Below, one piece after another: positions 45,650-53,942 of a stretch of DNA of 64,000 nucleotides. A program made the translations under genes and the position numbers. The notes below the pieces were generated by a model. That model ran no database searches and had not been told where the DNA came from. It saw nothing but the letters and a program-made list of their open reading frames with translations. Numbering within the stretch: position 1 is the stretch's first letter; every line of letters starts with the position of its first letter. This DNA comes from a bacterium (GTDB taxonomy: Bacteria; Desulfobacterota; DSWW01): positions 1 to 64,000 of the forward strand of contig JANQFG010000109.1 of NCBI GenBank assembly GCA_028277985.1. The letters run 5' to 3'.

Positions 45650-46402
45650 GTGAATCCAGTAAAAGCAGTATTCTTCGATGTGGGCTGGACGTTGAGCTAT
45701 CCCGAAAAGTCCATGTGGGACATCTTTGCCGAGGTGATTCGCGAAGGAGGCATGGAGATGACCTCCGAGCAGGTGGAGGGCCCCGTCCATGCCGTGATGG
45801 CGAAGCGCCGTGAACAGACCATCAAAGAGTTCCAGGCCGGAGCCGAGTACACCGATTCGGACGAGCAGTTCGAAGCGCAGTTCCTGGCCATGGGCCGCCT
45901 CATGTTCAAGATGGTGGGGCTGGACGGGGATCATGACGCCCTGACCCGAGAAGTCCTGGAAAGATTCTGGCTGCTCGAGAACTGGGCCGTCTATCCTGAT
46001 GCGATTGATGTGCTCGAGCGCCTTCGAGCCGAGAAGATCCGCATCGGAATCCTCTCGAACGCAACCTCCGCCCTGGTCGGGTTTCTGGAAGAGATCGGGC
46101 TTCTCAAATATTTCGACTTCCATGTAATTTCCGCCATCGAAGGGACGAAGAAGCCGGATCGCCGGATCTTTCAGCGTGCCCTCGATCATTCAGGGGTGGA
46201 ACCGCCCGACGCGGCACACGTGGGAGACATGTATCTGGAAGACATCCTGGGAGCCCGGAACGCAGGCGTCCGGCCCTTTCTCATCCATCGGGGACGAAAA
46301 TCCCTATTCCCGAGCTTTCCCGAATCTGCGGACCACTCCCCGGACGAGGTGGAAATCGTGGACGGCCTAGCACCGATGCTGTCCGCTCTGGGAGTCGGAT
46401 GA
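45650..46402 (+). CDS. HAD-family hydrolase (phosphatase-like)
   Basis: A 250-residue HAD protein. Motif I is AVFFDVGWTL (about 6-15), with nucleophile Asp10 but Gly where the acid/base Asp usually sits, a variant seen in some HADs. Motif II is GILSNATS, the motif III lysine is in GTKKPDRRIF, and motif IV is VGDMYLEDILGA. GTG 45650, with AGAGG eight bases upstream, is preferred over an earlier ATG at 45590. The substrate is unknown. Confidence 0.8.
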   Translation: MNPVKAVFFDVGWTLSYPEKSMWDIFAEVIREGGMEMTSEQVEGPVHAVMAKRREQTIKEFQAGAEYTDSDEQFEAQFLAMGRLMFKMVGLDGDHDALTREVLERFWLLENWAVYPDAIDVLERLRAEKIRIGILSNATSALVGFLEEIGLLKYFDFHVISAIEGTKKPDRRIFQRALDHSGVEPPDAAHVGDMYLEDILGARNAGVRPFLIHRGRKSLFPSFPESADHSPDEVEIVDGLAPMLSALGVG

Positions 46403-46441
46403 CGAATGCCCACCCAGCTCGCTGAGAAGGAGTTTGAGACC

Positions 46442-47281
46442 ATGGAGATCTTCCAGGACAAGACGGCGATCGTGACGGGCGGCGCCTCGGGAATCGGCAA
46501 AGGCCTTTGCGAGGTACTCGGAAGGAACGGGGCAAATGTGGTCGTGGCCGACCTCAACGATGAGGATGCGAAGAAAGTCGCGGCGGCCCTTCAGGAGTCC
46601 GGTGGACGGGCGGAGGCCGTCAAGCTCGACGTAACGGTCGAGGAAGACGTACGAGCCCTGGTCGAAAAGACAGCTGCAGACAACGGCAAGCTGGACTATC
46701 TCTTCAACAACGCCGGCATAGGCATCGGCGGCGAGGTCCAGGACATGGACCTCGACCACTGGACCAGGATTGTGGACGTCAACCAGTGGGGTGTCGTCTA
46801 CGGTACCCTCGCAGCCTACAAGGTGATGGTAAGGCAGGGTTCGGGCCACATCGTCAACACCGCCTCCGGTGCCGGGCTGGTCCCATCACCTCTTCTCACC
46901 GCCTATTCCATGACGAAGCATGCCGTCGTAGGGCTCTCCACCGGGCTGCGCGCCGAGGGGGCCGAGTTGGGGGTCCGGGTGAGCGTGGTCTGTCCAGGAT
47001 ATATCGACACCCCCATCTTCGACTCCTCGGAGTACGTGAACACGAGCAAGGAAACCACCATGTCCGTCGTGCCCTCGAGCCTGAAGGCGATGAGTGCCGA
47101 GGACTGCGCGCGTGCCGCACTTCGGGGGGTGGCCCGCAACAGGGCTATCATCCCCGTGCAGGCCCCCGCCTACATCATGTGGTGGCTCAACCGGCTCAAC
47201 CCCCGCATCATGGACGCACAGTCACAGAAGATCATCTCGAAATACAGACAAGTCGCCCGCCAAGCAGCCGCCAAGGCCTGA
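46442..47281 (+). CDS. Short-chain dehydrogenase/reductase
   Basis: A 279-residue SDR. TGGASGIG cofactor motif (about 12-19), NNAGIGIGGEVQDM (about 91), catalytic Ser in NTASGAG and YSMTK (about 156-160). It fits an alcohol/ketone or beta-hydroxyacyl oxidoreductase. AGAAGGAG lies nine bases before ATG 46442; ATG 46406 is an alternative start. Last gene of the TetR-linked + strand group, tail to tail with the M24 gene. Confidence 0.87.
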   Translation: MEIFQDKTAIVTGGASGIGKGLCEVLGRNGANVVVADLNDEDAKKVAAALQESGGRAEAVKLDVTVEEDVRALVEKTAADNGKLDYLFNNAGIGIGGEVQDMDLDHWTRIVDVNQWGVVYGTLAAYKVMVRQGSGHIVNTASGAGLVPSPLLTAYSMTKHAVVGLSTGLRAEGAELGVRVSVVCPGYIDTPIFDSSEYVNTSKETTMSVVPSSLKAMSAEDCARAALRGVARNRAIIPVQAPAYIMWWLNRLNPRIMDAQSQKIISKYRQVARQAAAKA

Positions 47282-47302
47282 CCCGGTATTTGACGGGTCG
47301 AG

Positions 47303-48601
47303 TCAGCCGCAGAGCCAAACATCACAGGGAAGGTCCACGCCTATCCTGTCCAGGCCCTTGTCCGTCACCAGCCAGATGTCCTCGGGCATGTTCCCGTAGT
47401 AGACCATCTCCATATCGTAGCATCCGACCTCGATGCACAGGGTCATGCCGGGCTGCAACTCGGTCAGGTCGTCGTCTGCCAGCCATGGAGGCTCGTGGTT
47501 CATCGTCCCGATGCCGTGTCCAACAAATTCTATGGGCACGGTCTGATTCCAGTCCTGCCGATAGGTTTCCTTTTCAGCCAGCTTGAACACGTCACAGCCA
47601 CGCATGCCGGGATAGATGTTGTTCACCGTATTCAGGTAGGCGTCGCGGCCCCACTTGGACAGGTCCGCCAGCTTGGGCGGCAGCTTGTCGCCCACGTAGA
47701 AGCACCGTTGCAGGTCTGTCCAGTAGCCCTTGTACGACGGCCCGCAGTCGGAGAACCCCTGATCCCCCTCCTTGATCACCCGGTCGTAGAACGGTGTGGT
47801 CACGATCCGCCACTTTCCCGGACCGTCGGACCCGCACATGAAGAGGACGGGGTTCGACATGCACGGGGTCTCGAACATGTCTTCCTTGACCCACTCTTCC
47901 CAGATCACCCGATGAACGTCACGTTCGGTGACTCCCGGCCGAATCGCCTTCCACCCCTTCTCCAGGACTCGCTTCGCCTTGTCGCACATCTCCCGCATCA
48001 GCGCGATCTCCCAGTCGGTCTTGATCGCCTTCTGCTCCCAGAGAACCTTCTCGGCGGACACGAACTTCGCGTTCGGCAGTGCTGCCTCCATCTGTCGGAT
48101 CTCGTCGAACCCGACCTGCAGCATGTGGTGCGCCCCGTACTCCATGCCGATCACCTTGTTGTCCAGCCCGAGGGAGGTCATGGTGTCGACGAAGAGGTCG
48201 ATGAAACGGATCGGGAGCCGCCAGTGCTTGATGCCGCACCAGTACCGGCAGTCGGTCACCCAGGTGGTCTTCCTCACATTGCTGTCGAGAACCGATTCGC
48301 CCACGAACACCACGTCGTGGTCCTGGGAAACGATGAAGCAGTGTCGCCAACGATCCGTGTACATGAGCGCCGCATCCCTGTACCCGCCATAGTAGTACTT
48401 GTTCTCTTCGGCAAACAGGACCATCGCGTCGATCCCGTGCTTCGCCAGGAGTTTCTTCGCTTTGGCGATCCGAAGCTCGAATTCCTTCTTCGGGATGTGG
48501 GGATTGAAGTCATCCTTTGACTCTGACTGCTCCCACGTGATCCCTTCCTGCTCGAGCCAGTGATCCTTGGACAGATGCTTCTTCTGCTTCTTCTTTGCCA
48601 T
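47303..48601 (-). CDS. M24 family metallopeptidase-like protein (creatinase/Xaa-Pro aminopeptidase fold)
   Basis: A 432-residue pita-bread-fold protein. A lysine-rich N terminus and a creatinase-like N domain (about 40-190) precede the M24 core. Metal ligands are visible: Asp in GFSDCGPSYKGYWTDLQR (two Asp, about 287-300), His in FVGHGIGTMNHEPPW (about 359), Glu in LCIEVGCY. The family includes peptidases, creatinase and DMSP lyase DddP, so the substrate is open. AAAGGAG precedes the ATG. It lies 27 bp downstream of the pentapeptide gene and is probably the last gene of the second TetR operon. Confidence 0.83.
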   Translation of the reverse strand: MAKKKQKKHLSKDHWLEQEGITWEQSESKDDFNPHIPKKEFELRIAKAKKLLAKHGIDAMVLFAEENKYYYGGYRDAALMYTDRWRHCFIVSQDHDVVFVGESVLDSNVRKTTWVTDCRYWCGIKHWRLPIRFIDLFVDTMTSLGLDNKVIGMEYGAHHMLQVGFDEIRQMEAALPNAKFVSAEKVLWEQKAIKTDWEIALMREMCDKAKRVLEKGWKAIRPGVTERDVHRVIWEEWVKEDMFETPCMSNPVLFMCGSDGPGKWRIVTTPFYDRVIKEGDQGFSDCGPSYKGYWTDLQRCFYVGDKLPPKLADLSKWGRDAYLNTVNNIYPGMRGCDVFKLAEKETYRQDWNQTVPIEFVGHGIGTMNHEPPWLADDDLTELQPGMTLCIEVGCYDMEMVYYGNMPEDIWLVTDKGLDRIGVDLPCDVWLCG

Positions 48602-48628
48602 ACCCGTCTCCTTTTGTCGGTTCTGTGT

Positions 48629-49693
48629 TTACCCTGTATCCGTCTTTGCGCCTTTGAGGTTTGCCCCATGTAAATCCGCCTCGGAGAGGATTGTGCCTCG
48701 CAGGTCGGCTTCTTCGAGGTCAGCCCCTTCCAGGTTCGCGCCCGTCAGGTCCGCGTTTCGAAGATCCGCCCTTGTCAGGTCCATATCGGAGAGGTCCAGG
48801 CCTCTCAGGTCGAGCCGCCCTCTCGGCAGGAGCCGGAGGCATTCGACCCATTCCTGCACATCCCGGATGTCTTCGGTCTTCACTCCAATCATGTTGCCGA
48901 TCTCGATCAACCGTTCCTGCTCGACAGGAACTTCTCGGATCTTCTCGAAGAACCGTCCGAAGTAGAGCCGCGTTGGAAAGTAGGTCTTGAAGCTTCTGAG
49001 GATGTACTTGCAGAAATCCGGCTTGCACGTTGTCGGGTAGGATTTCTCGAGGCTTCGGATCATGTCCTGCTCGTCCGCCCTGGCCCGGCCGGCATAGCTC
49101 CTGAGAAGCTCGAGCAGGAAGCGATGGTTCTCCACGATGGATTTGTCCGAGATGCCGAGTTCCATCGAATAGAAGGGAGGAAAGTAGTGATTGGAAAAGG
49201 CCATTCCGAAGTCGTAGGAGATGGAGATACCTTCTCCCAGATGCTGCCGGTTGAGCGACACCTGATGATCGAAGTCCTCGGTCAGACAGTCATGAACCCA
49301 GAGACCGATTCTCGACAAGCTACCACTGCCGTGGGGCAATTCCTCCGGCTCGTAGCTGCCGCAGTACCTCGAGAAAAGACGACCGAACAGCTCCCTCACC
49401 TCCGCCAGGTTGCAGAGGCCCTTTCCGAGTGCATAGCTCACGATCTGTCGTTCCGGGTGCTCCTGCAGGGCAAAATAGGGAGTGATTTGCGCATCGGATT
49501 CACTCTCTGAGCGATGGACAAGGAACAGCTGGGGACACCGCTTGTCCTGCGAATCGGAGAAGACCCACGTCTCCCCGTCCACTCTCCTCACTTCCCGAAT
49601 CTCCTCCGAACGCAGAGGGAGCTCGGGCCGCTCGCGGCAGTAAGCATGCACGCAGCTTCGGAGGTCACCTTCGGATTCGAACGAACCCTTCAT
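48629..49693 (-). CDS. Pentapeptide-repeat protein with possible HipA-like kinase-fold segment
   Basis: A 354-residue protein. The C terminus (about 288-350) is a right-handed pentapeptide-repeat helix with about a dozen A(D/N)LxG-type units (GADLEEADLRGTILSEADL). The middle carries LTEDFDHQVSLNR followed by ISISYDFGMAFS, which resembles the catalytic D-x-x-x-N and D-F-G pattern of HipA/PI-kinase-like folds; this reading is tentative. ATG 49693 has GGAG eight bases upstream. Fourth gene of the TetR-led operon. Confidence 0.62.
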   Translation of the reverse strand: MKGSFESEGDLRSCVHAYCRERPELPLRSEEIREVRRVDGETWVFSDSQDKRCPQLFLVHRSESESDAQITPYFALQEHPERQIVSYALGKGLCNLAEVRELFGRLFSRYCGSYEPEELPHGSGSLSRIGLWVHDCLTEDFDHQVSLNRQHLGEGISISYDFGMAFSNHYFPPFYSMELGISDKSIVENHRFLLELLRSYAGRARADEQDMIRSLEKSYPTTCKPDFCKYILRSFKTYFPTRLYFGRFFEKIREVPVEQERLIEIGNMIGVKTEDIRDVQEWVECLRLLPRGRLDLRGLDLSDMDLTRADLRNADLTGANLEGADLEEADLRGTILSEADLHGANLKGAKTDTG

Positions 49694-49718
49694 GCGAAGC
49701 TCTCCAGGCCCTCTTCTC

Positions 49719-50162
49719 TCACCCGAGATGTTCCTGCAGACTCTCCCGCTCTCCGGCACCGACTTCGACGCCCAGAGCAGCGAATGCCTCAAGGATCCTG
49801 GCGACGCTCTCCTCCACATCCCCGACAGCGTCCGGATCCTGCCGAAACCGAACCTGTTCGGCAGGGATCTTTCGGACGTATCCCTGCACCTCAAGCATCA
49901 CCCGGTCACCGAAGATGGCACGGTAGTCCTTGTCTTCCTCGTGCAGGTGCTCATCGAAAAGTGCCTCCTCCATGCACCCCGGTGCCAGGATGACCCGGTT
50001 CGGGGCCGGGAAGCCGCCCAACACGGCCCCTTCTCCGAGAAAAGCCTTCGGAGAACTGATCAGCTGGCCCATACGGTCGAGGCTGAGCTTCAGCGGCCCG
50101 AGCAACCCATGGGAGAGACTCGTAATGATCGTGTATCCTTTGAACTCGAAATTCTCCGCCAT
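49719..50162 (-). CDS. Conserved-looking protein of unknown function
   Basis: A 147-residue soluble protein that I do not recognise. It has no signal peptide or membrane helix. The first half is mixed (GYTIITSLSHGLLGPLKLS, VILAPGCMEE), the C terminus is acidic and helical (DAVGDVEESVARILEAFAAL). GAGAGGAAGGA directly precedes the ATG, so translation is credible. It lies 18 bp after the phosphoesterase gene and 25 bp before the pentapeptide gene. Confidence 0.6.
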   Translation of the reverse strand: MAENFEFKGYTIITSLSHGLLGPLKLSLDRMGQLISSPKAFLGEGAVLGGFPAPNRVILAPGCMEEALFDEHLHEEDKDYRAIFGDRVMLEVQGYVRKIPAEQVRFRQDPDAVGDVEESVARILEAFAALGVEVGAGERESLQEHLG

Positions 50163-50180
50163 TCCTTCCTCTCCGTTCGC

Positions 50181-50936
50181 TTACTGCCCCGATCTGAGCC
50201 TTTCGGCGAGGCTTTCCGGAAGCCCTGCCCGTCTGATCTTGGACGAGGCCTGTTCGACGTCATAGGTCACCCGGTGCAAGGTGTACGTTTCCGATTCGAG
50301 ATCGAGGGTTGCATAGGCGGCTCGCGGGTCGCCGTCCCGCGGCTGGCCTACACTGCCCACATTCAGGATGTATCGGTACCTGGGTTCGAGCGTAAGGGAG
50401 GTCGGGTCCTCGGCCTTTATTCTCCTCGTCACACCAGAGAAGAGCCGTTTTGCCTCCAGTTCCACATAGGCCGCCGGAATGTGTGAATGTCCTACAAGTA
50501 TCAATCTGCTCGAGGCTGCGCCGAACCCCCTCTCCGAGTCCTTTTCCGAGATGATGTACTCCCATCCCGCAGGCTCGCAAGGTGACCCGTGCACAAGATG
50601 AACCCCTTGATCGATACTCTCCAGGGGGAGTGCCTCCAGCCTGTCCTTTGCTTCCTGATCGAGGATGCTTCGGGTCCATCGGATCGCATCGGCCGCGTCC
50701 TGGTGAAAATCTTCGAGTCCGAGCTCCTCGTCGGCTGCAGCATGATCGTGGTTACCCGCAATCAACCGGAAGGCGGAATCCTCCAACAACTCGAGACAAG
50801 GGCCCGGGTCGGCCCCATATCCGACAACGTCGCCTAGAAACAGGATCCTCTCGACGGATCTTCCCTCCACGTCTTCCAGAACGGCGCTCAGGGCCTCGAG
50901 GTTACCGTGTACGTCCGACAAGATCGCAGCCTTCAC
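50181..50936 (-). CDS. Metallophosphoesterase (YfcE/calcineurin-like)
   Basis: A 251-residue enzyme with the full dimetal signature: SDVHGNLEAL (about 7-16), LGDVVGYGADPGPC (about 37), GNHDHAAA (about 65), HGSP (about 120), GHSHIP (about 154). It cleaves phosphomonoesters or diesters. GTG 50936 overlaps the TetR stop in GTGA, showing coupling. Longer frames would overlap the TetR gene extensively. Confidence 0.88.
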   Translation of the reverse strand: MKAAILSDVHGNLEALSAVLEDVEGRSVERILFLGDVVGYGADPGPCLELLEDSAFRLIAGNHDHAAADEELGLEDFHQDAADAIRWTRSILDQEAKDRLEALPLESIDQGVHLVHGSPCEPAGWEYIISEKDSERGFGAASSRLILVGHSHIPAAYVELEAKRLFSGVTRRIKAEDPTSLTLEPRYRYILNVGSVGQPRDGDPRAAYATLDLESETYTLHRVTYDVEQASSKIRRAGLPESLAERLRSGQ

Positions 50937-51577
50937 CGACTCAACCCCGACTCGATGATTCTGAGCTGCTGTTTGAGGAGGTCCTCCAAGCTGATACCGA
51001 GCGGTTCGAGATACCCTCGTTTGTGGATGTAGAGCGCTCCCTCGATCACGCCCCACAGGCCGTAGCTAATGGTCCAGCTGTCCTCCGTGCCCGCAATCTC
51101 CCCACTCTCCATGCCTTCATCGACCGCCCTTTTCAAGAACGAGATGCTCTGCTGCGAAAGCTCCTCGAGCAGACCGTGAAGCTCTTCAGTAAGCCCCACC
51201 TTCTTGAAACCCATGTCTTTGAAAGAAATGATGTCGAAGTATTCAGGGTAGCCCCGGTAGAAATCGACATAGGCCCACGCAAGGGCGTTCAACCTCTCCA
51301 GGAAGGACCCCTGGGTAGCCGATGCCTTCTCGAGCAGGTCGATGTTGATGTGAAACGCCTCCTCGCAGATTCTTCCGTAGATCTCATCCTTGCCGGTGAA
51401 ATAGAAGTAGATCAGGCCCGGGGACAACTCCGCTTCGAGGGCAATCGCACGAATGGAGGTCCCCAGATAACCTTTTGCAAGGAAGACCCTCCGTGCCGCA
51501 TCGAGAATCCGGGTCCTTCTTTCCTGACGCTCTGCCTCTTGTCTTCTGGCCAAGGCCTCTCTGAGTTCCGCTCCCAC
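50933..51577 (-). CDS. TetR family transcriptional regulator
   Basis: A 214-residue regulator. Helix-turn-helix YLGTSIRAIALEAELSPGLI followed by YFYFTGKDEIY, then a TetR_C-type ligand domain with an aromatic DFYRGYPEYFDIISF segment. GTG 51577 is chosen because AGGGGG lies seven bases upstream; in-frame ATGs at 51610 and 51634 lack ribosome sites and lie closer to the promoter. First gene of a five-gene unit (TetR, phosphoesterase, unknown, pentapeptide, M24). Confidence 0.87.
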   Translation of the reverse strand: MGAELREALARRQEAERQERRTRILDAARRVFLAKGYLGTSIRAIALEAELSPGLIYFYFTGKDEIYGRICEEAFHINIDLLEKASATQGSFLERLNALAWAYVDFYRGYPEYFDIISFKDMGFKKVGLTEELHGLLEELSQQSISFLKRAVDEGMESGEIAGTEDSWTISYGLWGVIEGALYIHKRGYLEPLGISLEDLLKQQLRIIESGLSR

Positions 51578-51638
51578 GAGCGATCCCCCTCTGCTCGGTC
51601 TCTGGATCATTGACAGATGATGTGGTCTGAACATCCAG

Positions 51639-51667
51639 ATAATATTGAACAGCGTTCAAGATGTCAA
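51639..51667 (-). promoter_or_regulatory. Sigma-70 promoter with operator embedded in the spacer
   Basis: On the minus strand TTGACA (51667-51662), 17-nt spacer and TATTAT (51644-51639). The spacer contains the perfect palindrome TTGAAC-GCT-GTTCAA (51659-51645), touching the -10. TetR binding here would exclude RNA polymerase. Confidence 0.78.
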
Positions 51668-52140
51668 CCCAAATTTGGCCGGCTTTCATCTGATTGTCGG
51701 TAATTGTTACCGGGTTGCCGCTGAACGTCAGCGAGGAGACCCGCCCCCTCCGCCCCGAATTAACTATTTGTTTTTGTTAACAAAAGCTTAGCGCGCCATC
51801 GGCTGCATGGCGCGAATCTTGCACTGTCACCGGCGTAGAATGACCATCTTTCCATGGGGCATTTCAAACAAAGGAGATGACAAATCCGGTTTTCTGCCAT
51901 TGCCCGGCACCCGTGAACGTCACACGCTCTTCTGATGCCTGCTTCCTGATGCCGCGAGTCGACGTAGGTTCCAGTGAAAGCACCGTTGCTCGATGATCCT
52001 GTATCTGCGCTCGAGGTCCTATTCCCGCTCCACCTTTCTTTGTCGAAGGTTACTGAGTTTGCCTGAGAGACGCTCTACCCTTTCAGCGTCCCTCTGTTGA
52101 GAACCATCTGCCGTGCGGGTTGCACAGAAAGGAGGAACAA
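51668..52140. other. Structured intergenic region with palindromes
   Basis: About 470 bp without a supported gene. It holds CGCTGA-ACG-TCAGCG (51719-51733), the perfect palindrome TTTTGTTAACAAAA (51772-51785) and the hairpin CGCGCCAT-N7-ATGGCGCG (51792-51814). These may be operators or a leader RNA for the secreted-protein gene. No known riboswitch consensus was recognised. Confidence 0.5.
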
Positions 52141-52242
52141 GTGCCGCTTTCAACCATGATCGGTACGTCGGCTGGCTCGGGCCACAGAAAGGGCCCGGTA
52201 AGGGGGTCCGTGTACTGGAAAGGAGGTGGGTCCGGACAGTAA
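52141..52242 (+). CDS. Candidate 33-residue Gly/Ser-rich basic peptide
   Basis: GTG 52141 to TAA 52242, preceded by AAAGGAGG five bases upstream, a near-perfect ribosome site. The peptide is rich in Gly, Ser, Lys and Arg (MPLSTMIGTSAGSGHRKG, then a second half ending WKGGGSGQ) and lacks a signal or membrane helix. It could be a leader peptide, a small secreted or modified peptide, or chance. A 7-bp hairpin follows at 52251-52268. Confidence 0.35.
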   Translation: MPLSTMIGTSAGSGHRKGPVRGSVYWKGGGSGQ

Positions 52243-52250
52243 TGCATTTC

Positions 52251-52268
52251 GTCCCCGAGGCCGGGGAC
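52251..52268 (+). terminator. Hairpin upstream of the secreted-protein gene
   Basis: GTCCCCG-AGGC-CGGGGAC, a 7-bp GC-rich stem with a 4-nt loop, 48 bp before ATG 52316. No T-run follows. It may be an attenuator, a block to read-through or an mRNA stabiliser. Confidence 0.4.
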
Positions 52269-52315
52269 AACCATTCCGTTTCCGCCTATCTTTCCAATTT
52301 CGGAGGAGAACAAAA

Positions 52316-53131
52316 ATGGGAAAGCACACTCTCAAGATCAGCATCATCGTTTTGTCTCTTCTGGTTGCGTCCATCTCTACCGCTGAAGAACTGTTACAGA
52401 ACGGAGGGTTCGAAGCAGGCGACCTCTTTCCCTGGGAGGAGGTCGGTGACCGGAATGCCTGGAGCGTTTCAGAGGGCAACGCCTATGATGGCGGGTTCAG
52501 CGCTCTCGTTCGAGGTCCTCATCGACTCGCCCAGTCCTTCGACCCGACTCCGGGCCTCAACATCGAAGTGTTTTCCATGGCGGTCATGACAGGCGTGCCC
52601 GGCTGGATTACCGTTGAGATCGCCTACGACGACGACTTGGAGCCCACGCTGGCCAGGTTGTACGTGCCCGCCGCTCTCCAGTGGCAGGCCCTGGATTTGC
52701 TCGAGTTCATCGATCCGGATCGTGAAGTCTACCAGGTGGCGCTCGCCGGTCACCAAAACGGCGATTCTCCCGATGACATGCGGACCTGGTACGACGCGAT
52801 CACCCTTCAGGGGACCGGGCCCGATGACGACCCGGATGACCCGGTCGAAGACCCCGAGGCGTCGGAGACCCTGGAGGCGAGCGTCAAGCGAGTGAGGGTG
52901 AAGTTCAACACCAAACGATCGGTAACCCATGTTTCTCTGGCCCTTCGGGCAGAGGATCTGCCCGAAGGAATCGAAGAAGGCCCCGTCGAGATCACGGTCC
53001 TGTTCTCACAGGATGGTTTCACCACGGCCTTTGAGGCGGAGGCTGAACTGGTGGATGTCCCACACCGAAGGGACCACATCATCCGATTGATGGACGAGGG
53101 GAGTGCGCAGAAAGTGAAATGTAAGAAGTAG
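52316..53131 (+). CDS. Secreted protein with carbohydrate-binding-like N-terminal domain
   Basis: A 271-residue protein. A signal peptide (MGKHTLKISIIVLSLLVAS, cleavage near TAEE) precedes LLQNGGFEAGDLFPWEEVG, the typical opening of carbohydrate-binding-like jelly-roll domains (about 25-175). An Asp/Pro/Glu-rich linker (PDDDPDDPVEDPEASE, about 182-200) leads to a small beta-rich C-terminal domain. GGAGGAG precedes the ATG. Extracellular or periplasmic; the ligand is unknown. Confidence 0.75.
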   Translation: MGKHTLKISIIVLSLLVASISTAEELLQNGGFEAGDLFPWEEVGDRNAWSVSEGNAYDGGFSALVRGPHRLAQSFDPTPGLNIEVFSMAVMTGVPGWITVEIAYDDDLEPTLARLYVPAALQWQALDLLEFIDPDREVYQVALAGHQNGDSPDDMRTWYDAITLQGTGPDDDPDDPVEDPEASETLEASVKRVRVKFNTKRSVTHVSLALRAEDLPEGIEEGPVEITVLFSQDGFTTAFEAEAELVDVPHRRDHIIRLMDEGSAQKVKCKK

Positions 53132-53164
53132 GGGCTTCCCGGCAGTTATGAAGCCATGGAGAAG

Positions 53165-53180
53165 GCAGCGGGCCCGCTGC
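53165..53180. terminator. Palindromic hairpin between convergent genes
   Basis: GCAGCGGGCCCGCTGC is a perfect 16-bp palindrome in the convergent interval after 53131. It lacks a T-run. Possible transcript end for one or both genes. Confidence 0.35.
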
Positions 53181-53251
53181 TGGAGCGGTCCTGCTGCCCT
53201 TCTCTCTATCGCGGGCCCGGCTCGACTCGACCTCTCCTTCGCACAGTACGG

Positions 53252-53857
53252 TCAGGGCAACACCACCCCTTCCGCTCTCAAGCGTCTCGTCAATTGCACG
53301 CTGTTCTCGAAACAGACCGCACGCATCCCCAGGTCTTCGGCGGCCCTTGCGTAGGCGGGTATATCATCGAAATAGAGAATTTCGTCCGGGGAGGCCTTGG
53401 CCATGGACAATGCCTTCTCATAGATCAAGGGGTTTGGTTTCTGGCAACCCAGTTCGTAGGAAAGCGCGTAGTCGTCAAAGAGGCTCAGCACAGGGTATTT
53501 GTTTCTACAGTGCTCGAAGTGCCATTCGTTCGTGTTGGAGAGGAGGACGAGCCCGTACTTGCCCTTGAGCGATCGGATGAGCTCTTCCATGCCCTCCACA
53601 GGCCCGAAGATATCCGACCAGGTCTCGCGAATCACCTCCATGGGCAGATCCAGTCCGAGTCGATTCGCACATTTCTCGCCGAATTCGGAGGAAGAAATTC
53701 GACCGGACTCGTAATCCTGCACGAGCCCCGAGGTAAACATGGAATCGTAGATCTCTTGCGGCGACCACGAACACATTCCAGCCAGCCCTCGGCAGGCGTG
53801 CATGTGGTCGAATCGAAGGAGGACGTTACCCAGGTCGCTGATGAGGGTACGAATCAT
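53252..53857 (-). CDS. HAD-IA hydrolase (YihX-like phosphatase)
   Basis: A 201-residue HAD protein. Motif I ISDLGNVLLRFD (about 6-17) has the D-x-G-N variant seen in YihX-type alpha-D-glucose-1-phosphate phosphatases. Motif II is LLSNTNEWH, the motif III lysine is in GCQKPNPLIY, and motif IV is YFDDIPAYARAA. It stands alone; the bidirectional region before it contains the terminator of the DUF1329 gene. Confidence 0.83.
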   Translation of the reverse strand: MIRTLISDLGNVLLRFDHMHACRGLAGMCSWSPQEIYDSMFTSGLVQDYESGRISSSEFGEKCANRLGLDLPMEVIRETWSDIFGPVEGMEELIRSLKGKYGLVLLSNTNEWHFEHCRNKYPVLSLFDDYALSYELGCQKPNPLIYEKALSMAKASPDEILYFDDIPAYARAAEDLGMRAVCFENSVQLTRRLRAEGVVLP

Positions 53858-53875
53858 GAAAAGGTGTTTCTGTGC

Positions 53876-53912
53876 AAAAAGAGATGGGTCGGCATGGTTG
53901 CCGACCCATCTC
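53876..53912 (-). terminator. Rho-independent terminator of the DUF1329 gene
   Basis: A perfect 13-bp stem (GAGATGGGTCGGC, 53881-53893, with 53900-53912), 6-nt loop and, on the minus strand, a run of five T (53880-53876). It lies 31 bp beyond the stop at 53943. Confidence 0.88.
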
Positions 53913-53942
53913 GAGTTCGGTCTATTGAATGCAACTCGTTCG

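Noticed and set aside
51990..52140. Possible riboswitch (TPP, glycine or cyclic-di-GMP) before the secreted-protein gene
   Set aside because: I looked for the core consensus strings and did not find them; only generic hairpins are present.
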